From: JAKLIH01 sp964618955
GTDB taxonomy: Bacteria; Patescibacteriota; Minisyncoccia; UBA6257; JAKLIH01
Length of the DNA: 37,512 nucleotides
Direction: 5' to 3'
Assembly: GCA_964618955.1 (NCBI GenBank)
Contig: CAZUBO010000007.1
Coordinates: 1 to 37,512 of the forward strand
Both the position numbers and the translations under genes were made by a program. Below the pieces are notes generated by a model that did no database searches, was not told the DNA's origin, and saw nothing but the letters and a program-made list of their open reading frames with translations. Positions 7,966-17,178 of this stretch are shown here, piece by piece (within the stretch, counting starts at the first letter, position 1; each line of letters opens with the position of its first letter).

Positions 7966-8934
7966 ATGGAGAATAACATTATTTATAAAAATGTTGAATT
8001 AAAGAATTTTACTTCCAATAAGACTGGGGGTGTTGCTAGATTATTTGTAATTATTGATAACGTTGATGATTTAATCAATACTTTGAACAATGCCAAAAAA
8101 GAAGGAATTCCAATCTTTGTTTTAGGTGGGGGAAGCAATGTTCTAATTAATGATAAAGGTTTTGATGGTTTAGTAATTAAAGTTTTAAATCAGAAATTAC
8201 AGATAAATCCAATTGACGATCAGACTTTTAGTATCACAGTTGGAGCCGGTTGGAATCTAAATAATTTAATTATGAAATTAAAAGAAAATTCAATTTCTTG
8301 TATTGAGAATCTTTATGGAATTCCGGGTACTATTGGAGGTTCTATTCGGGGTAATTGCGGAGTTGGATTCTTCGAAATTAAAGATGTTGTTGATAAAGTT
8401 TACAACATTGATTGATTAAAATTTAATGATTATAATTTTGAAATAAAAACCTATAATTTTAATGATTGTGGTTTTGGCTATCGTGAAAGTGTTTTTAAAC
8501 GTAAACCTAATGTAATTTGAGAAACAAATTTAATCGGAAAAAAATGTGATGCAAAAATTATTGATGAAATTATCGAAAAAACGATGTCAAAGAGATTAAA
8601 ATCCCAACCTTATGAATTTCCTAATTCGGGGTCTTCTTTTAAGAATGTTAGCTTAAAAGATTTTGATTCTCAAATTTGAAACGAAGAGAATCTCTTAGTT
8701 GTAACTGTAAATGATCAAAAGCAAGTACCCGTTGGATGGCTAATAGAGCAGTGTGGTTTAAAGGGTTTTAGCATTAATGGTGCTAAAATATCGGAAAAAC
8801 ATGCGAATTTTATTGTGAATTTTGACAATGCCTCAAGTGCTGATATTTTTAATTTAATGCAATTTGTTAAAAAAAAAGTTTTTGAAAAATTTGGTGTAAC
8901 TTTAGAATCAGAAATTCAATTAATTGGTTTTTAA
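7966..8934 (+). CDS. murB: UDP-N-acetylenolpyruvoylglucosamine reductase MurB
   Basis: 322 aa with three UGA-Trp codons (8413, 8518, 8677). It reduces UDP-GlcNAc-enolpyruvate to UDP-MurNAc with FAD and NADPH, the second committed step of murein synthesis. FAD-binding motifs are NKTGGVARLF, VLGGGSNVLI and YGIPGTIGGSIRGNCG. Substrate and catalytic motifs are GFGYRESVFK, SGSSFKN (catalytic Ser) and GWLIEQCGLKG...KHANFIVN, with a C-terminal LESEIQLIG (catalytic Glu). Read with the standard code it would end after 149 residues, losing the second half of the active site. It ends the ruvX-murB pair. Confidence 0.93.
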
Positions 8935-9122
8935 AAATATTTAAAAATTAAATTTTTCTTAAAAAATATTTTTTTAGAATTTTATAAAAAAATCGCTCTT
9001 ACCCCTTGATTTTTTTTAAAAAATAGTTTACACTATAGTTAGAAAAATATAACACGAAAATATTTTTCAAAAATATTTTGTGAGGTCGAAAAAACTTAAT
9101 ATAAAATATTAAAATTACTATC
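8935..9122 (+). other. AT-rich intergenic leader upstream of the H1-like gene
   Basis: 188 nt without a gene. It contains long A and T runs, a candidate TTTACA (9027-9032) with TATAAC (9048-9053) at a short 15-nt spacing, and an alternative TATAGT (9034-9039). I see no clear terminator for murB. Promoter assignment is weak. Confidence 0.3.
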
Positions 9123-9218
9123 ATGGCTGCAAAGAAAAAAGTCAAAAAGACAGTAAAGAAAGTTGCAAAGAAAGCTGCAAAGAAACCTGCAAAGAAAGCA
9201 AAAAAAGCAAAAAAATAA
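9123..9218 (+). CDS. Very small lysine-rich H1-like DNA-binding peptide
   Basis: 31 aa made almost only of Ala, Lys, Val and Pro in KKVAKKAAKKPAKKAKK-type repeats. It resembles the C-terminal tail of histone H1-like proteins (bacterial Hc1 or AlgP style), which bind DNA non-specifically. It stands alone, followed by a clear terminator, which supports its being a real, independently expressed gene despite the size. Codons are nearly all AAG/AAA and GCA/GCT, so nucleotide repetition is high. Confidence 0.65.
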   Translation: MAAKKKVKKTVKKVAKKAAKKPAKKAKKAKK

Positions 9219-9254
9219 ATTCATTTTAAAAAATAGTTTATTAAAGAAAGCTTT

Positions 9255-9290
9255 ACCACTCTACCCGTAAGGGTAGGGTGGTTTTGTTTT
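9255..9290 (+). terminator. Intrinsic terminator after the H1-like gene
   Basis: Twelve-bp stem ACCACTCTACCC / GGGTAGGGTGGT (one T-G pair) with a GTAA loop at 9267-9270, followed by TTTTGTTTT. Confidence 0.85.
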
Positions 9291-9293
9291 ATG

Positions 9294-9322
9294 TTGATTT
9301 TTTCAAAAAAATGTTTTATACT
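9294..9322 (+). promoter_or_regulatory. Promoter of pilin copy 2
   Basis: TTGATT (9294-9299), 17-nt spacer, TATACT (9317-9322), 26 nt before the ATG at 9349. Confidence 0.7.
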
Positions 9323-9348
9323 ATTCCTAATATATGAATTAATTATTT

Positions 9349-10683
9349 ATGTCAAAACAATTTAAACAAAGTTTTACCCTCGTAGAATTAATGATAGTAA
9401 TAGCAATCTTAGCAATATTATCAGCTATTGTAATTTTTGCATTAAACCCAGCCAGACTCTTTGATAACTTTAGAGATAGTAGAAGAGTAACTGATATTGT
9501 AACTTTGAATAAGGCTATTAGTTTTCTAGAATCTTGGAATACTAATGGTATGGTATATGGAACTTCTACTGTAGTATATCTATCATTACCCGATTCAAGT
9601 TCTACTTGTTCTTCTTATGCTTTACCAACATTAGCAACCGGGTATTCATACTACTGTGCTTCAAGTGCTAATTACAAGAATACTGATGGTACGGGCTGAA
9701 TACCTTTGAATTTTGCTGTTTCAAGCAATAACAATTATCTATCAGTTCTACCTGTAGATCCAATCAATGATGTAAATTATTATTATTCATACTTTCCAGG
9801 AGGAAGTTATGAATTAATAGCTAGACTTAAATATTCTAAAGCTCAATCAATTAATGATAATGGCTTCTATGATGATGCAATCGAAATTGGTTCTCCAAAT
9901 AGAACTAACTTTACGCCGATACCAAAGAATTTAGTTTTTAATGGTAATGCGGAATCTACAATCGGGTGGACGGGCGTAAATTCTTTATCAATGGATGCAT
10001 ATGAGGGACAATATAGTTTTAAAATTGATGGTTATCATAATTTAGATCAACTTACAACTTTTGCAGTTAATCCTAATAAGAGATATAAAATATCCGTATG
10101 TTTAAAATCAGTAGGAACTGGTGGATTATCTAATTATTTATTCGGAATTAAATATTTTGACAAAAATAATCGAGAGATTGGATGTTTTATGCATAATCAT
10201 ACCGCTAGCACGAAAACTACTTTAGCTCAACCCCTCACTGCTGGTGATTCAACCGTATATTTATCATCGGTAGCTAACTGACCCACTTCTACATCTTATT
10301 TAGGAATCTATCCATTTGAAGATTATCCTGAATATACTTATACTAGAAACGTTTATCAATACAACGCGGTAAATTCAGGAAACAACAGTATAACCTTGGT
10401 ATCTCCATATTCAGGAGCTAATTTTCCAGTTGGTACTAAAGTTGTTCATAATAAATCAAATAACTGTACCTATATGTATCCTCTCGCCGTTAATGGTATT
10501 CCTAATAGCTGAACATGTTATTCTACTGAAATATATGGACAACCTACACCTAGCGATAGTAGTCGTATATTTAGATATGGAGCTGTACGTCTCCAATTTA
10601 TTTTATTATGTAGTTTCAATCAAAATTCTTCCTACTCTATGTTAGTAGATAATATGAAATTTGAATTAATTTCAAATAATTAA
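9349..10683 (+). CDS. Type IV pilin-like protein with C-terminal carbohydrate-binding-like domain (copy 2)
   Basis: 444 aa, with UGA-Trp at 9697, 10279 and 10510. The prepilin leader is MSKQFKQS|FTLVELM. The helix and the next residues are encoded by the 87-nt block shared with copies 1, 3 and 4 (9391-9477). The two-Cys pilin domain (SSTCSSYALPTLATGYSYYC, GTGWIPLNFA) is conserved in amino acids but has diverged in nucleotides. The C-terminus is unrelated to LamG: NLVFNGNAESTIGWTG, YEGQYSFKIDG and KRYKISVCLKS are typical of CBM4_9-type jelly-roll domains. It has its own promoter and terminator, unlike copies 1, 3 and 4. Here the Trp after ES is TGG (9535) where the others have TGA. Confidence 0.82.
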
Positions 10684-10700
10684 ATAGGGAATAGCACATA

Positions 10701-10732
10701 AAATATCTGTTTTTGAAAACAGATATTTTTTT
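10701..10732 (+). terminator. Intrinsic terminator after pilin copy 2
   Basis: Thirteen-bp perfect stem (10701-10713 with 10716-10728; AAATATCTGTTTT on the 5' arm) with a two-base gap at the tip, closed in practice by fewer pairs, and a T tract to 10732. Confidence 0.8.
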
Positions 10733-10767
10733 AATTTCCCAAAAATATATTTTTGTGTTTTAATCTT

Positions 10768-10776
10768 TGTGGATAA
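10768..10776 (-). promoter_or_regulatory. DnaA-box match 1 upstream of mraZ
   Basis: TGTGGATAA on the + strand, the exact complement of the consensus DnaA box TTATCCACA. It lies 29 nt upstream of the mraZ -35 element. Confidence 0.4.
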
Positions 10777-10804
10777 CTTCTGATGATTTTTACCCTAAAA
10801 AGTC

Positions 10805-10833
10805 TTGACTTTTTAATTTTTGTGGAGTATAAT
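10805..10833 (+). promoter_or_regulatory. Main promoter of the mraZ-rsmH-ftsL-ftsI-murF cluster
   Basis: TTGACT (10805-10810), 17-nt spacer, TATAAT (10828-10833); the best promoter match in the window. Start expected near 10840, giving a leader of about 135 nt. Confidence 0.8.
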
Positions 10834-10850
10834 ACTAGAGAAATGTAGCG

Positions 10851-10868
10851 AAGTGGGACAAAGTGGGG
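10851..10868 (+). promoter_or_regulatory. MraZ operator (direct AAGTGGG repeats)
   Basis: AAGTGGG at 10851-10857 and again at 10861-10867, a 10-bp period. MraZ is known to bind such GTGGG repeats close to its own promoter. Position just after the predicted start site fits autoregulation by repression. Confidence 0.75.
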
Positions 10869-10883
10869 ATAACCTCAAAAGCT

Positions 10884-10892
10884 TGTGGATAA
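10884..10892 (-). promoter_or_regulatory. DnaA-box match 2 in the mraZ leader
   Basis: A second exact TGTGGATAA (complement of TTATCCACA). A one-mismatch copy, TGGGGATAA, lies at 10864-10872 and overlaps the second MraZ repeat. Confidence 0.4.
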
Positions 10893-10975
10893 TCCCTAAA
10901 ATACTTAGCTATATTCGGGCTTTCTTTAGTAAATTATTTCGTGGTTTACTATTAATAAATTTTAAATTTTTTATC

Positions 10976-11407
10976 GTGTTCATTGGTGAATATAAACATA
11001 CAATAGATCCTAAGAATCGTATGACTATACCATCCAAGTTTCAAGGCCAACTTGAATCAGGTGCTATTATTACTCGTGGATTAGATAATTGTTTGTTTGT
11101 ATTTACAAATGAAGAATGAAAGAAAGTTGCAGAACAAATAAAACAACAATCATTCACAACAGCCAATGCTCGTGCTTTTAGTCGTTTGATGTTAGCTGGT
11201 GCTATGGACGTCAAACTAGATTCTCAAGGAAGAATTTTAATTCCAAGTTATTTATCTGATTATGCTACTCTAGGTCAAAAAGTTGTTGTCGCTGGATTAT
11301 ATGATCGTCTCGAAATCTGAAATGAAGAAGCTTGAGAAACTTATAAAAAGAATACTGAAAAGAATGCTAATGAAATTTCTGAACAAATGTCCAATTTAGG
11401 AATTTAA
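10976..11407 (+). CDS. mraZ: Transcriptional regulator MraZ
   Basis: 143 aa from a GTG start, chosen because the product then begins with the family signature (V/M)FIGEYKHTIDPKNRMTIPSKF. An upstream ATG at 10820 would run through the -10 element and was rejected. Two AbrB-like halves are seen: the first around GEYKHTIDPKNRMTIPSKF, the second around AMDVKLDSQGRILIPSYL. TGA codons at 11117, 11318 and 11333 give Trp in EEW-KKVAEQ and EI-W-NEEA-W-ETY, positions where MraZ proteins carry Trp; this is strong evidence for UGA=Trp. It represses the division cluster through the adjacent repeats. Confidence 0.95.
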
Positions 11408-11425
11408 CAAAAGTAAATTAATTGT

Positions 11426-12319
11426 ATGCACATACCAGTTCTTTTAAAAGAAGTTATTGAGAATTTAAACCCCAAACCTAATAAGAATTTTATTGATGCT
11501 ACATTAGGGGAAGGTGGTCACGGTCTAGAACTTCTAAAACATATTCTCCCTGATGGTCGTTTATTAGGAATTGATTTCGATCCTCGCAATATCGAATTTG
11601 TAAAGAATCGATTTGCTACCGAAGGAATTCCTGAGAACAACTTTATCTTAGTAAATGATAATTTTAAGAATTTATCTGCAATAGTTGAAAAGAATAAATT
11701 CAAAAATATTTCTGGAATTTTATTTGATCTTGGTCTGAATAGTTATTTCTTAGATGAGAGCAAAAGGGGCTTTTCCTTCCGATTCAATGAGCCTTTAGAC
11801 ATGCGTTTTGATGAGAAGACTAGTCTTACTGCCTATACCGTTGTTAACAATTCCGCTCAAGACGAATTAGAACAAATCCTAAGAGAATATGGCGAAGAGA
11901 ATTTTTCAGAGAGTATTGCCAAAGCTATTGTTGAATCTCGAAAGCAAAATGAAATTAAAACTACTTTTGACCTAAATGATATTATTAAATCCGCCACTCC
12001 CTCTTGATATCATCATCGCAAGATCCATCCTTCAACCAAAACCTTCATGGCAATCAGAATTCATATCAATCAAGAATTTAATAATTTAAAAACTGCTTTA
12101 AAATCTGCTTCTGAAGTTCTTGAAAAGGGAGGTAGAATCGCAATTATTTCTTTTCACTCCTTAGAAGATCGGATTATTAAAAACTACTTTAAAGAATTAG
12201 AACAACAAAAATTATTTAAACCAATTAATAAAAAGACAATCGTTCCGAAATGAACTGAGGTTAAGCAAAACAAACGTAGTCGTTCTGCCAAACTCAGAGT
12301 CATTGAAAAACTTAATTAA
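11426..12319 (+). CDS. rsmH: 16S rRNA (cytosine-1402-N4)-methyltransferase RsmH
   Basis: 297 aa with UGA-Trp at 12005 and 12251. It methylates C1402 in the ribosomal P site using SAM. Seen: HIPVLLKEVIENL at the N-terminus, SAM motif DATLGEGGHG, GILFDLGLNS, SFRFNEPLDMRFD, KIHPSTKTFMAIRI.IN and SFHSLEDRIIK. Second gene of the cluster, 18 nt after mraZ. Both TGA codons are followed by long family-like sequence, so they are not stops. Confidence 0.95.
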
Positions 12320-12336
12320 AAATTTAAACACCTATT

Positions 12337-12756
12337 ATGACAGTAAATAGCTATTATTATCAAAAACCAACAACCGTTAATTTCTTACCTAAAATTAATG
12401 TAAATCTTAATTTAAAAAAGATTAAACGTATTGGTTCTTCCTATGCTTCTAAAGAAGCTAAGAGCTATTCCAATATTGTCTGAGGTGTATTTCTAGGTCT
12501 TTGCATTGTCTTTATCAGTGCTTTCATTTATGCTCAATCAATCAATACTGATTTAGATTATCGCATTACTAATTTGAAAAAATCCTTAGCTGTCTTAGAA
12601 GCTGAGAATGCTAATTTAAAAACTGATTTTGTAGAACAAACCTCTCCCGGAGCTATTGCTTTATGAGCTGAACAAAATGGTTTTGTCAAAAATACCGAAT
12701 TTTCTAATTTTGAGATCAATAAATCAAATACCTTATCTTTAAACATAAATCACTAA
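12337..12756 (+). CDS. ftsL: FtsL-like cell-division protein
   Basis: 139 aa with two UGA-Trp codons (12481, 12664). A cytoplasmic basic N-terminus of about 48 residues is followed by one transmembrane helix (WGVFLGLCIVFISAFIYA, about 49-66) and a short coiled coil with heptad Leu/Ile (about 70-92), then a small C-terminal domain. Sequence in this family is poorly conserved; the call rests on topology and on its place between rsmH and ftsI, where FtsL or DivIC-like proteins normally sit. It would join the FtsB/FtsQ complex that activates the septal synthase. Confidence 0.75.
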
Positions 12757-12765
12757 GTTTAAATT

Positions 12766-14556
12766 ATGAAAAGGCATAATTATTCTTATCAAAATGGCGG
12801 TATTGATAGAAATCGTATTAAAATATTACAAGTATTTTTTACTATTGTTTTCATTTCTCTTTTTGTTTTTCTTTTTAAATTACAAGTTGTTAGCAAAGAT
12901 TCTATTTCCAATGCAGCGGAGAGTAGTTTAGTTAATATCAAAACTCCCCAGAGAGGTAATATATATTTTACTGACAAAAATGCTTCTTTAATTCCCGTAG
13001 CTATAAACAAATCTTACAAAACTATTGCTGCCGATCCCAAGACTTTACAACGTGATAGTCAAGTTTCAATTGCTGTTGAACTATTATCTCCAGTTTTAAA
13101 TATGTCTAGCGACAGCTTACTCAGTATTTTTAATAAACCTAATAGTCAATATGAGGTATTATTAAAGCATACTGATGACGATGTTTTAGTTGCTAAAATT
13201 AAAAGTTTTAGAGCTAAAAACTCTGAAGGTAAAGATATTCCTATCAAAGGTATTACCATCACTGAAGAATTTGAACGTTACTATCCCCTAGAGAATGTGG
13301 GTAGTCAAGTTATTGGTTTTATTGCCAAGAGCCAAAAAAATGACAAAACTGTTGGTATGTATGGTCTCGAGAAATACTACAATGATACATTAGATGGTAC
13401 TGAAGGTATCTTCAGTGGTTTCAAAGATGCTACAGGAAGATTAATTCGTTCTTTAGCTTCTCAAGAGAAAATGTCAGTCAATGGTGATTCTTTAATCACA
13501 ACTATTGATAAGAATATTCAATACCAAGCCGAAAAAGAAATTGAAAGTTTAGTGAATTCTCGCCAAGCTTCTTCTGGGGCTATCATCGCTATGGATCCAA
13601 TCTCTGGTAAAGTTCTAGCTATGGCTGGTTATCCGAATTTCAATCCTAATGAATTTTTTAATGTTAAGGACTATATCGTTTATCGTAATTTAGCTGTTGA
13701 AGAACCAATTGAGATTGGATCAGTCATGAAGGTTGTTACGATGTCTGCCGCCATTGATACGAATTCAGTAACTCCTAATACCACCTATTATGATTCCGGA
13801 ACTGTAAAAGTTGGTGATAGCTTAATTCATAATTACAATAATGAACATTATGAGACTGCTACTATGACAAAAGTTCTTGAGAAATCCATCAATACTGGTG
13901 CTATCTTTGCTGAGAAGCAAACTGGTCATAAGATTTTCTATGATTATTTAACTCGTTATAAATTCAACGATGTTACTGGTGTAGATCTTCCTAATGAACA
14001 ACCTGGTGTATTAAAGAATTTAGTTGGTAAGTTTGTTCCGGAAGTTAACTATGCAACCGCTGCTTTTGGTCATGGTGTTTTAGTTACTCCTTTAGCGATG
14101 TTACGAGCCTATGCTACTATTGCTAATGGTGGTTATCTTGTAAATCCATATATCGTTGATTCAATTAAAAGTTCCGATGGTTCTTACAGTGCTGCTAATA
14201 AACAAGAGATCGTTAATGAGTCAGTAATTAAAAAATCCACTGCCAAAACAATTACTGATATGATGGTTAGTGTAGTTGAACATGGTTATGGTAGCAAAGC
14301 CAAAGTCAAAGGCTATACTATGGCTGGTAAGACTGCTACTGCTGATATCGTAGTTGGTGGTAAGTATAGTAGTGATACTATTCAATCCTTTGCTGGATTC
14401 TTTCCCGCTTACAAACCTAAAGTTGCTATGATAGTTTTACTTCGTAAGCCTGGTTTAGGAGCTACGGCTTCAGCTAATGTTACTTATGGTTTCCACAACA
14501 TGGCTCAATTCATGATTGATTACTATAACATACCACCTGATGAAATAATTAAATAA
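12766..14556 (+). CDS. ftsI: Septal peptidoglycan transpeptidase FtsI/PBP2-like (class B PBP)
   Basis: 596 aa with no Trp codon. One transmembrane helix at about residues 21-44, PBP dimerisation domain (NIKTPQRGNIYF, ..RYYPLENVGSQVIGF), then the transpeptidase domain. Active-site motifs: S319-V-M-K322 (SxxK), S374-I-N376 (SxN) and K522-T-A524 in YTMAGKTATADI, where nearly all members have KTG. The change Gly to Ala lies on the beta-3 strand that lines the substrate and beta-lactam site. No C-terminal PASTA domains. It cross-links septal murein together with FtsL and a FtsW partner not seen here. Starts 9 nt after ftsL. Confidence 0.93.
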   Translation: MKRHNYSYQNGGIDRNRIKILQVFFTIVFISLFVFLFKLQVVSKDSISNAAESSLVNIKTPQRGNIYFTDKNASLIPVAINKSYKTIAADPKTLQRDSQVSIAVELLSPVLNMSSDSLLSIFNKPNSQYEVLLKHTDDDVLVAKIKSFRAKNSEGKDIPIKGITITEEFERYYPLENVGSQVIGFIAKSQKNDKTVGMYGLEKYYNDTLDGTEGIFSGFKDATGRLIRSLASQEKMSVNGDSLITTIDKNIQYQAEKEIESLVNSRQASSGAIIAMDPISGKVLAMAGYPNFNPNEFFNVKDYIVYRNLAVEEPIEIGSVMKVVTMSAAIDTNSVTPNTTYYDSGTVKVGDSLIHNYNNEHYETATMTKVLEKSINTGAIFAEKQTGHKIFYDYLTRYKFNDVTGVDLPNEQPGVLKNLVGKFVPEVNYATAAFGHGVLVTPLAMLRAYATIANGGYLVNPYIVDSIKSSDGSYSAANKQEIVNESVIKKSTAKTITDMMVSVVEHGYGSKAKVKGYTMAGKTATADIVVGGKYSSDTIQSFAGFFPAYKPKVAMIVLLRKPGLGATASANVTYGFHNMAQFMIDYYNIPPDEIIK

Positions 14557-14562
14557 AATACT

Positions 14563-15819
14563 ATGAATTTCAAAACAAAATTTATTACATTTTTATCCAG
14601 TACTATTGCTAAACTAATTATCTGGAAATACCATCCAATAGTTGTTGCTGTTACTGGTAATGTTGGTAAGTCTTCTACTAAAGAAGCCATTTCTTTAGTT
14701 TTGTCAAAGAAATTTACTGTTCGCAAGAATGAATTAAATTACAATACTCCCATTGGTGTGGCTTTAACAATAATTGGTGTTGAACAAAAGGGAAGTTCCA
14801 GTATTCTAGTTTGATTAAAACATCTTTTAATTGGTTTGAAATTATTAATTAAAAAATCAAAAAAATATCCTCAAGTTTTAATTCTTGAATATGGCGCTGA
14901 TAGACCTAATGATATCAAAAAACTTTGTAATATTGCTCGTCCAGATATTGCCGTTGTTACTAGTATTGGTAATATTCCAGTTCATATTCAATACTTTTCT
15001 GATATTGATTCAGTATATAACGAAAAATCAACTATTGTAAAGATGTTAAAGCGCAAAGGTACTGCTGTTTTGAATTACGACAATGAAAAGATTTATGCCT
15101 TTCGAAAGCTAACCAAAGAGAATATTATCTCTTATGGATTTTCTGATGGGGCTGACGTTCATATCAGTAGTTACAAAATTAATTACAAAGATGATCTTTT
15201 AGATTCTAGTATGTATATGCGTTTTGATTACAAAAATCATTTTGTTCCCTTTGAGATTACGGGTGCTTTAGGTAAAGGCTTTGCTTATTCTTTTTTATGT
15301 GCTGTTAGCGTTGGTATGGCTTTAGATATCAACCTGGTTGATAGTTTGCACTCTCTAGAGGATTATCAGCTCTTACCGAGCCGTTTAAACCTCATCCATG
15401 GCATCAAGAATAGCTTTATCCTGAATGATTGCTATAACGCTTCACCTATTGCTGTTGAGAATGCTTTAGATGTTTTGACTGATTTTGATTCTAATCGCAA
15501 AGTTTTTGTTTTTGGTGATATGCGAGAATTAGGTTTGTATTCTGAGAAAGCTCATCGTTTAGTTGCCAAACAAATTATCGATGCTAATATCAAAGTCTTT
15601 ATTGGTATTGGCGAAAATGTAAAATTCACAATTGAATCATTAGAAAAATTAGGTTTTGATAAGAATAATATCTTCCACTATGACACTTCCAACGATGCTA
15701 GGCTAAAAGTTCAAGATTTAATTTATCCCGGTGATTTAATTTTAATTAAAGGCTCTCACGGTGTTCATTTAGAAGTTATCACTAAAGAGATTGCCTTTGA
15801 TCCTAGTAGTATAGTTTAA
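14563..15819 (+). CDS. murF: UDP-MurNAc-tripeptide--D-Ala-D-Ala ligase MurF
   Basis: 418 aa with one UGA-Trp at 14812 and one TGG-Trp (IIWKYHP). It adds D-Ala-D-Ala to the murein precursor with ATP. Motifs: VAVTGNVGKSSTKEAI (P-loop), NYNTPIGVALTIIG, LILEYGADRPNDIKKLC, SRLNLIHGIKNSFILNDCYN (DCYNASP), VFVFGDMRELG and a late GDLILIKGSHGVHLE. The N-terminal UDP-binding domain of classical MurF is reduced to about 30 residues with a hydrophobic stretch, so the enzyme begins nearly at the ATPase domain. Last gene of the mraZ cluster, 6 nt after ftsI, followed by a terminator-like hairpin. Confidence 0.92.
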
Positions 15820-15865
15820 TTCTTTTAATTTTCATTCTAAGTAGCTTCGTTCCCGCCTTTAGCAG

Positions 15866-15917
15866 CAACCGCCCATGATTCTTTTTAGATCCTGGGCGGT
15901 TGTCTTGTATTTTTTTC
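15866..15917 (+). terminator. Terminator-like hairpin after murF
   Basis: Perfect 10-bp stem CAACCGCCCA / TGGGCGGTTG (15866-15875 with 15893-15902), loop of 17 nt with an internal GAT/ATC pairing, then TCTTGTATTTTTTT. GC-rich compared with the surroundings. Confidence 0.6.
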
Positions 15918-15933
15918 TTTTTTCGGTTATACT
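15905..15933 (+). promoter_or_regulatory. Promoter of the unrecognised gene at 15958
   Basis: TTGTAT (15905-15910), 17-nt spacer, TATACT (15928-15933), immediately after the murF hairpin. Confidence 0.55.
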
Positions 15934-15957
15934 AGAAACATATATTAAACTTGAAAT

Positions 15958-17058
15958 ATGGCAAACTTAAATATACCAAAACTTAAAATAATTTCAGAGC
16001 ATGAAGGTAGCAAGATTAATATTTATATTATGAGCCATATTGAGAAATACATTTATAATGTTTATCAAAATATTGAAACAGATATTGTTGCCGATGAGAC
16101 AGATGCTTTAATGATAAGATATTTAAAAGAAATTGAAAAAATCAAAAGCCCTGAACGGTTGGAAAAACGCATTATGAAAATAGCAAAAAACATATATGAT
16201 ACTATTCTTATAATCCATCCTCCTTATAAACAAAATATTCAACAAATAACTTTGATTTCCGAAGTTATGATTAAAAAAGCCACAAAAATGTGATTAGAGG
16301 TTTTTTTTAAACAGTATATCCAGACAACAAAAAATTCAAAAAATTTAAATAAAATTAATGAAGAAAAATTAAAAATTTTAGAAGATATTTTTGGAAAAGA
16401 TTCCTTTGAATTACTTTCTCAAAAATCAACAATTGAACGTCGTGTTTATATGACAGAGAATTGAGAAAAAATTGAATCAGCTATATTAAAAATTAACACT
16501 TCTTCCGTGGCGAATTATTTGGAAATATCTAAACAAGAGCTTGTTGATTTTATTAGATACAATAAGCCGGTTTTTTATATGGAGAATAATATTAATTCCG
16601 TTGATTTTCCTTCAGAGGTAGTTGACAATGTTTACAAGCTTTTGTCGGAAGGGTATTCATTAACTGATGTTATAAATTATTATAAGCAACATAATATTGA
16701 AATGTCGATTTGAAGTATTTGAAGAAATCTGAAACTTAAATACCCAGAAGCCAATAAAGAATGATACCGTGATATTCAGCACAAAAAGGAAGCTGAATTA
16801 TTTGATAAAGCCAAAGTAATATTGGGGGAAGAATTTTTAAAAGAAATTAAGGCTTGCCATGGAAAGGGTTTTAGAGATGTTTTTCGAAGACATATAGATG
16901 CTCTTAAGAAGGCACTTTTAGTATCCAGTTCCAATGTCGTTGGTAATATACTTGGTCAATCTCCCCAAAATATAAGTAGTTTTTTTAATACCTATGATTC
17001 TAATTGATGAAAAGATATCTATATGTATCGCAAAGAGATACCAGAATCTAAAGAATAA
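15958..17058 (+). CDS. Unrecognised protein with putative helix-turn-helix segments
   Basis: 366 aa read through seven TGA codons (16291, 16462, 16711, 16720, 16762, 17005, 17008); all its Trp are UGA, none UGG. The protein is helical and basic, without signal peptide or membrane segment. Three stretches look like helix-turn-helix: SSVANYLEISKQELVDFI (about 182-199), LLSEGYSLTDVINYYKQHNI (about 229-248) and SSNVVGNILGQSPQNISSFF (about 327-346). A repeat of such units would suit a DNA-binding regulator or chromosomal structural protein, but I recognise no family. It has its own promoter and a terminator just upstream, so it is a single-gene unit between murF and hpf. Confidence 0.6.
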
Positions 17059-17118
17059 ATTTGACATAATTCATTTATTCTTGCATAACTTTAAATTAAA
17101 ATTTATTATCTTTTCTGT

Positions 17119-17147
17119 TTGCGTATTCTATTCTTTTTTGCTAATAT
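17119..17147 (+). promoter_or_regulatory. Putative promoter of hpf-secA
   Basis: TTGCGT (17119-17124), 17-nt spacer, TAATAT (17142-17147), 31 nt before the hpf start. Confidence 0.5.
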
Positions 17148-17178
17148 ATGAACATAACAAACCTATTAAAAAAGCAAT

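Noticed and set aside
10820..11119. Upstream ATG for mraZ
   Set aside because: It would start before the -10 element and add a non-family N-terminus; GTG at 10976 gives the normal MraZ start.
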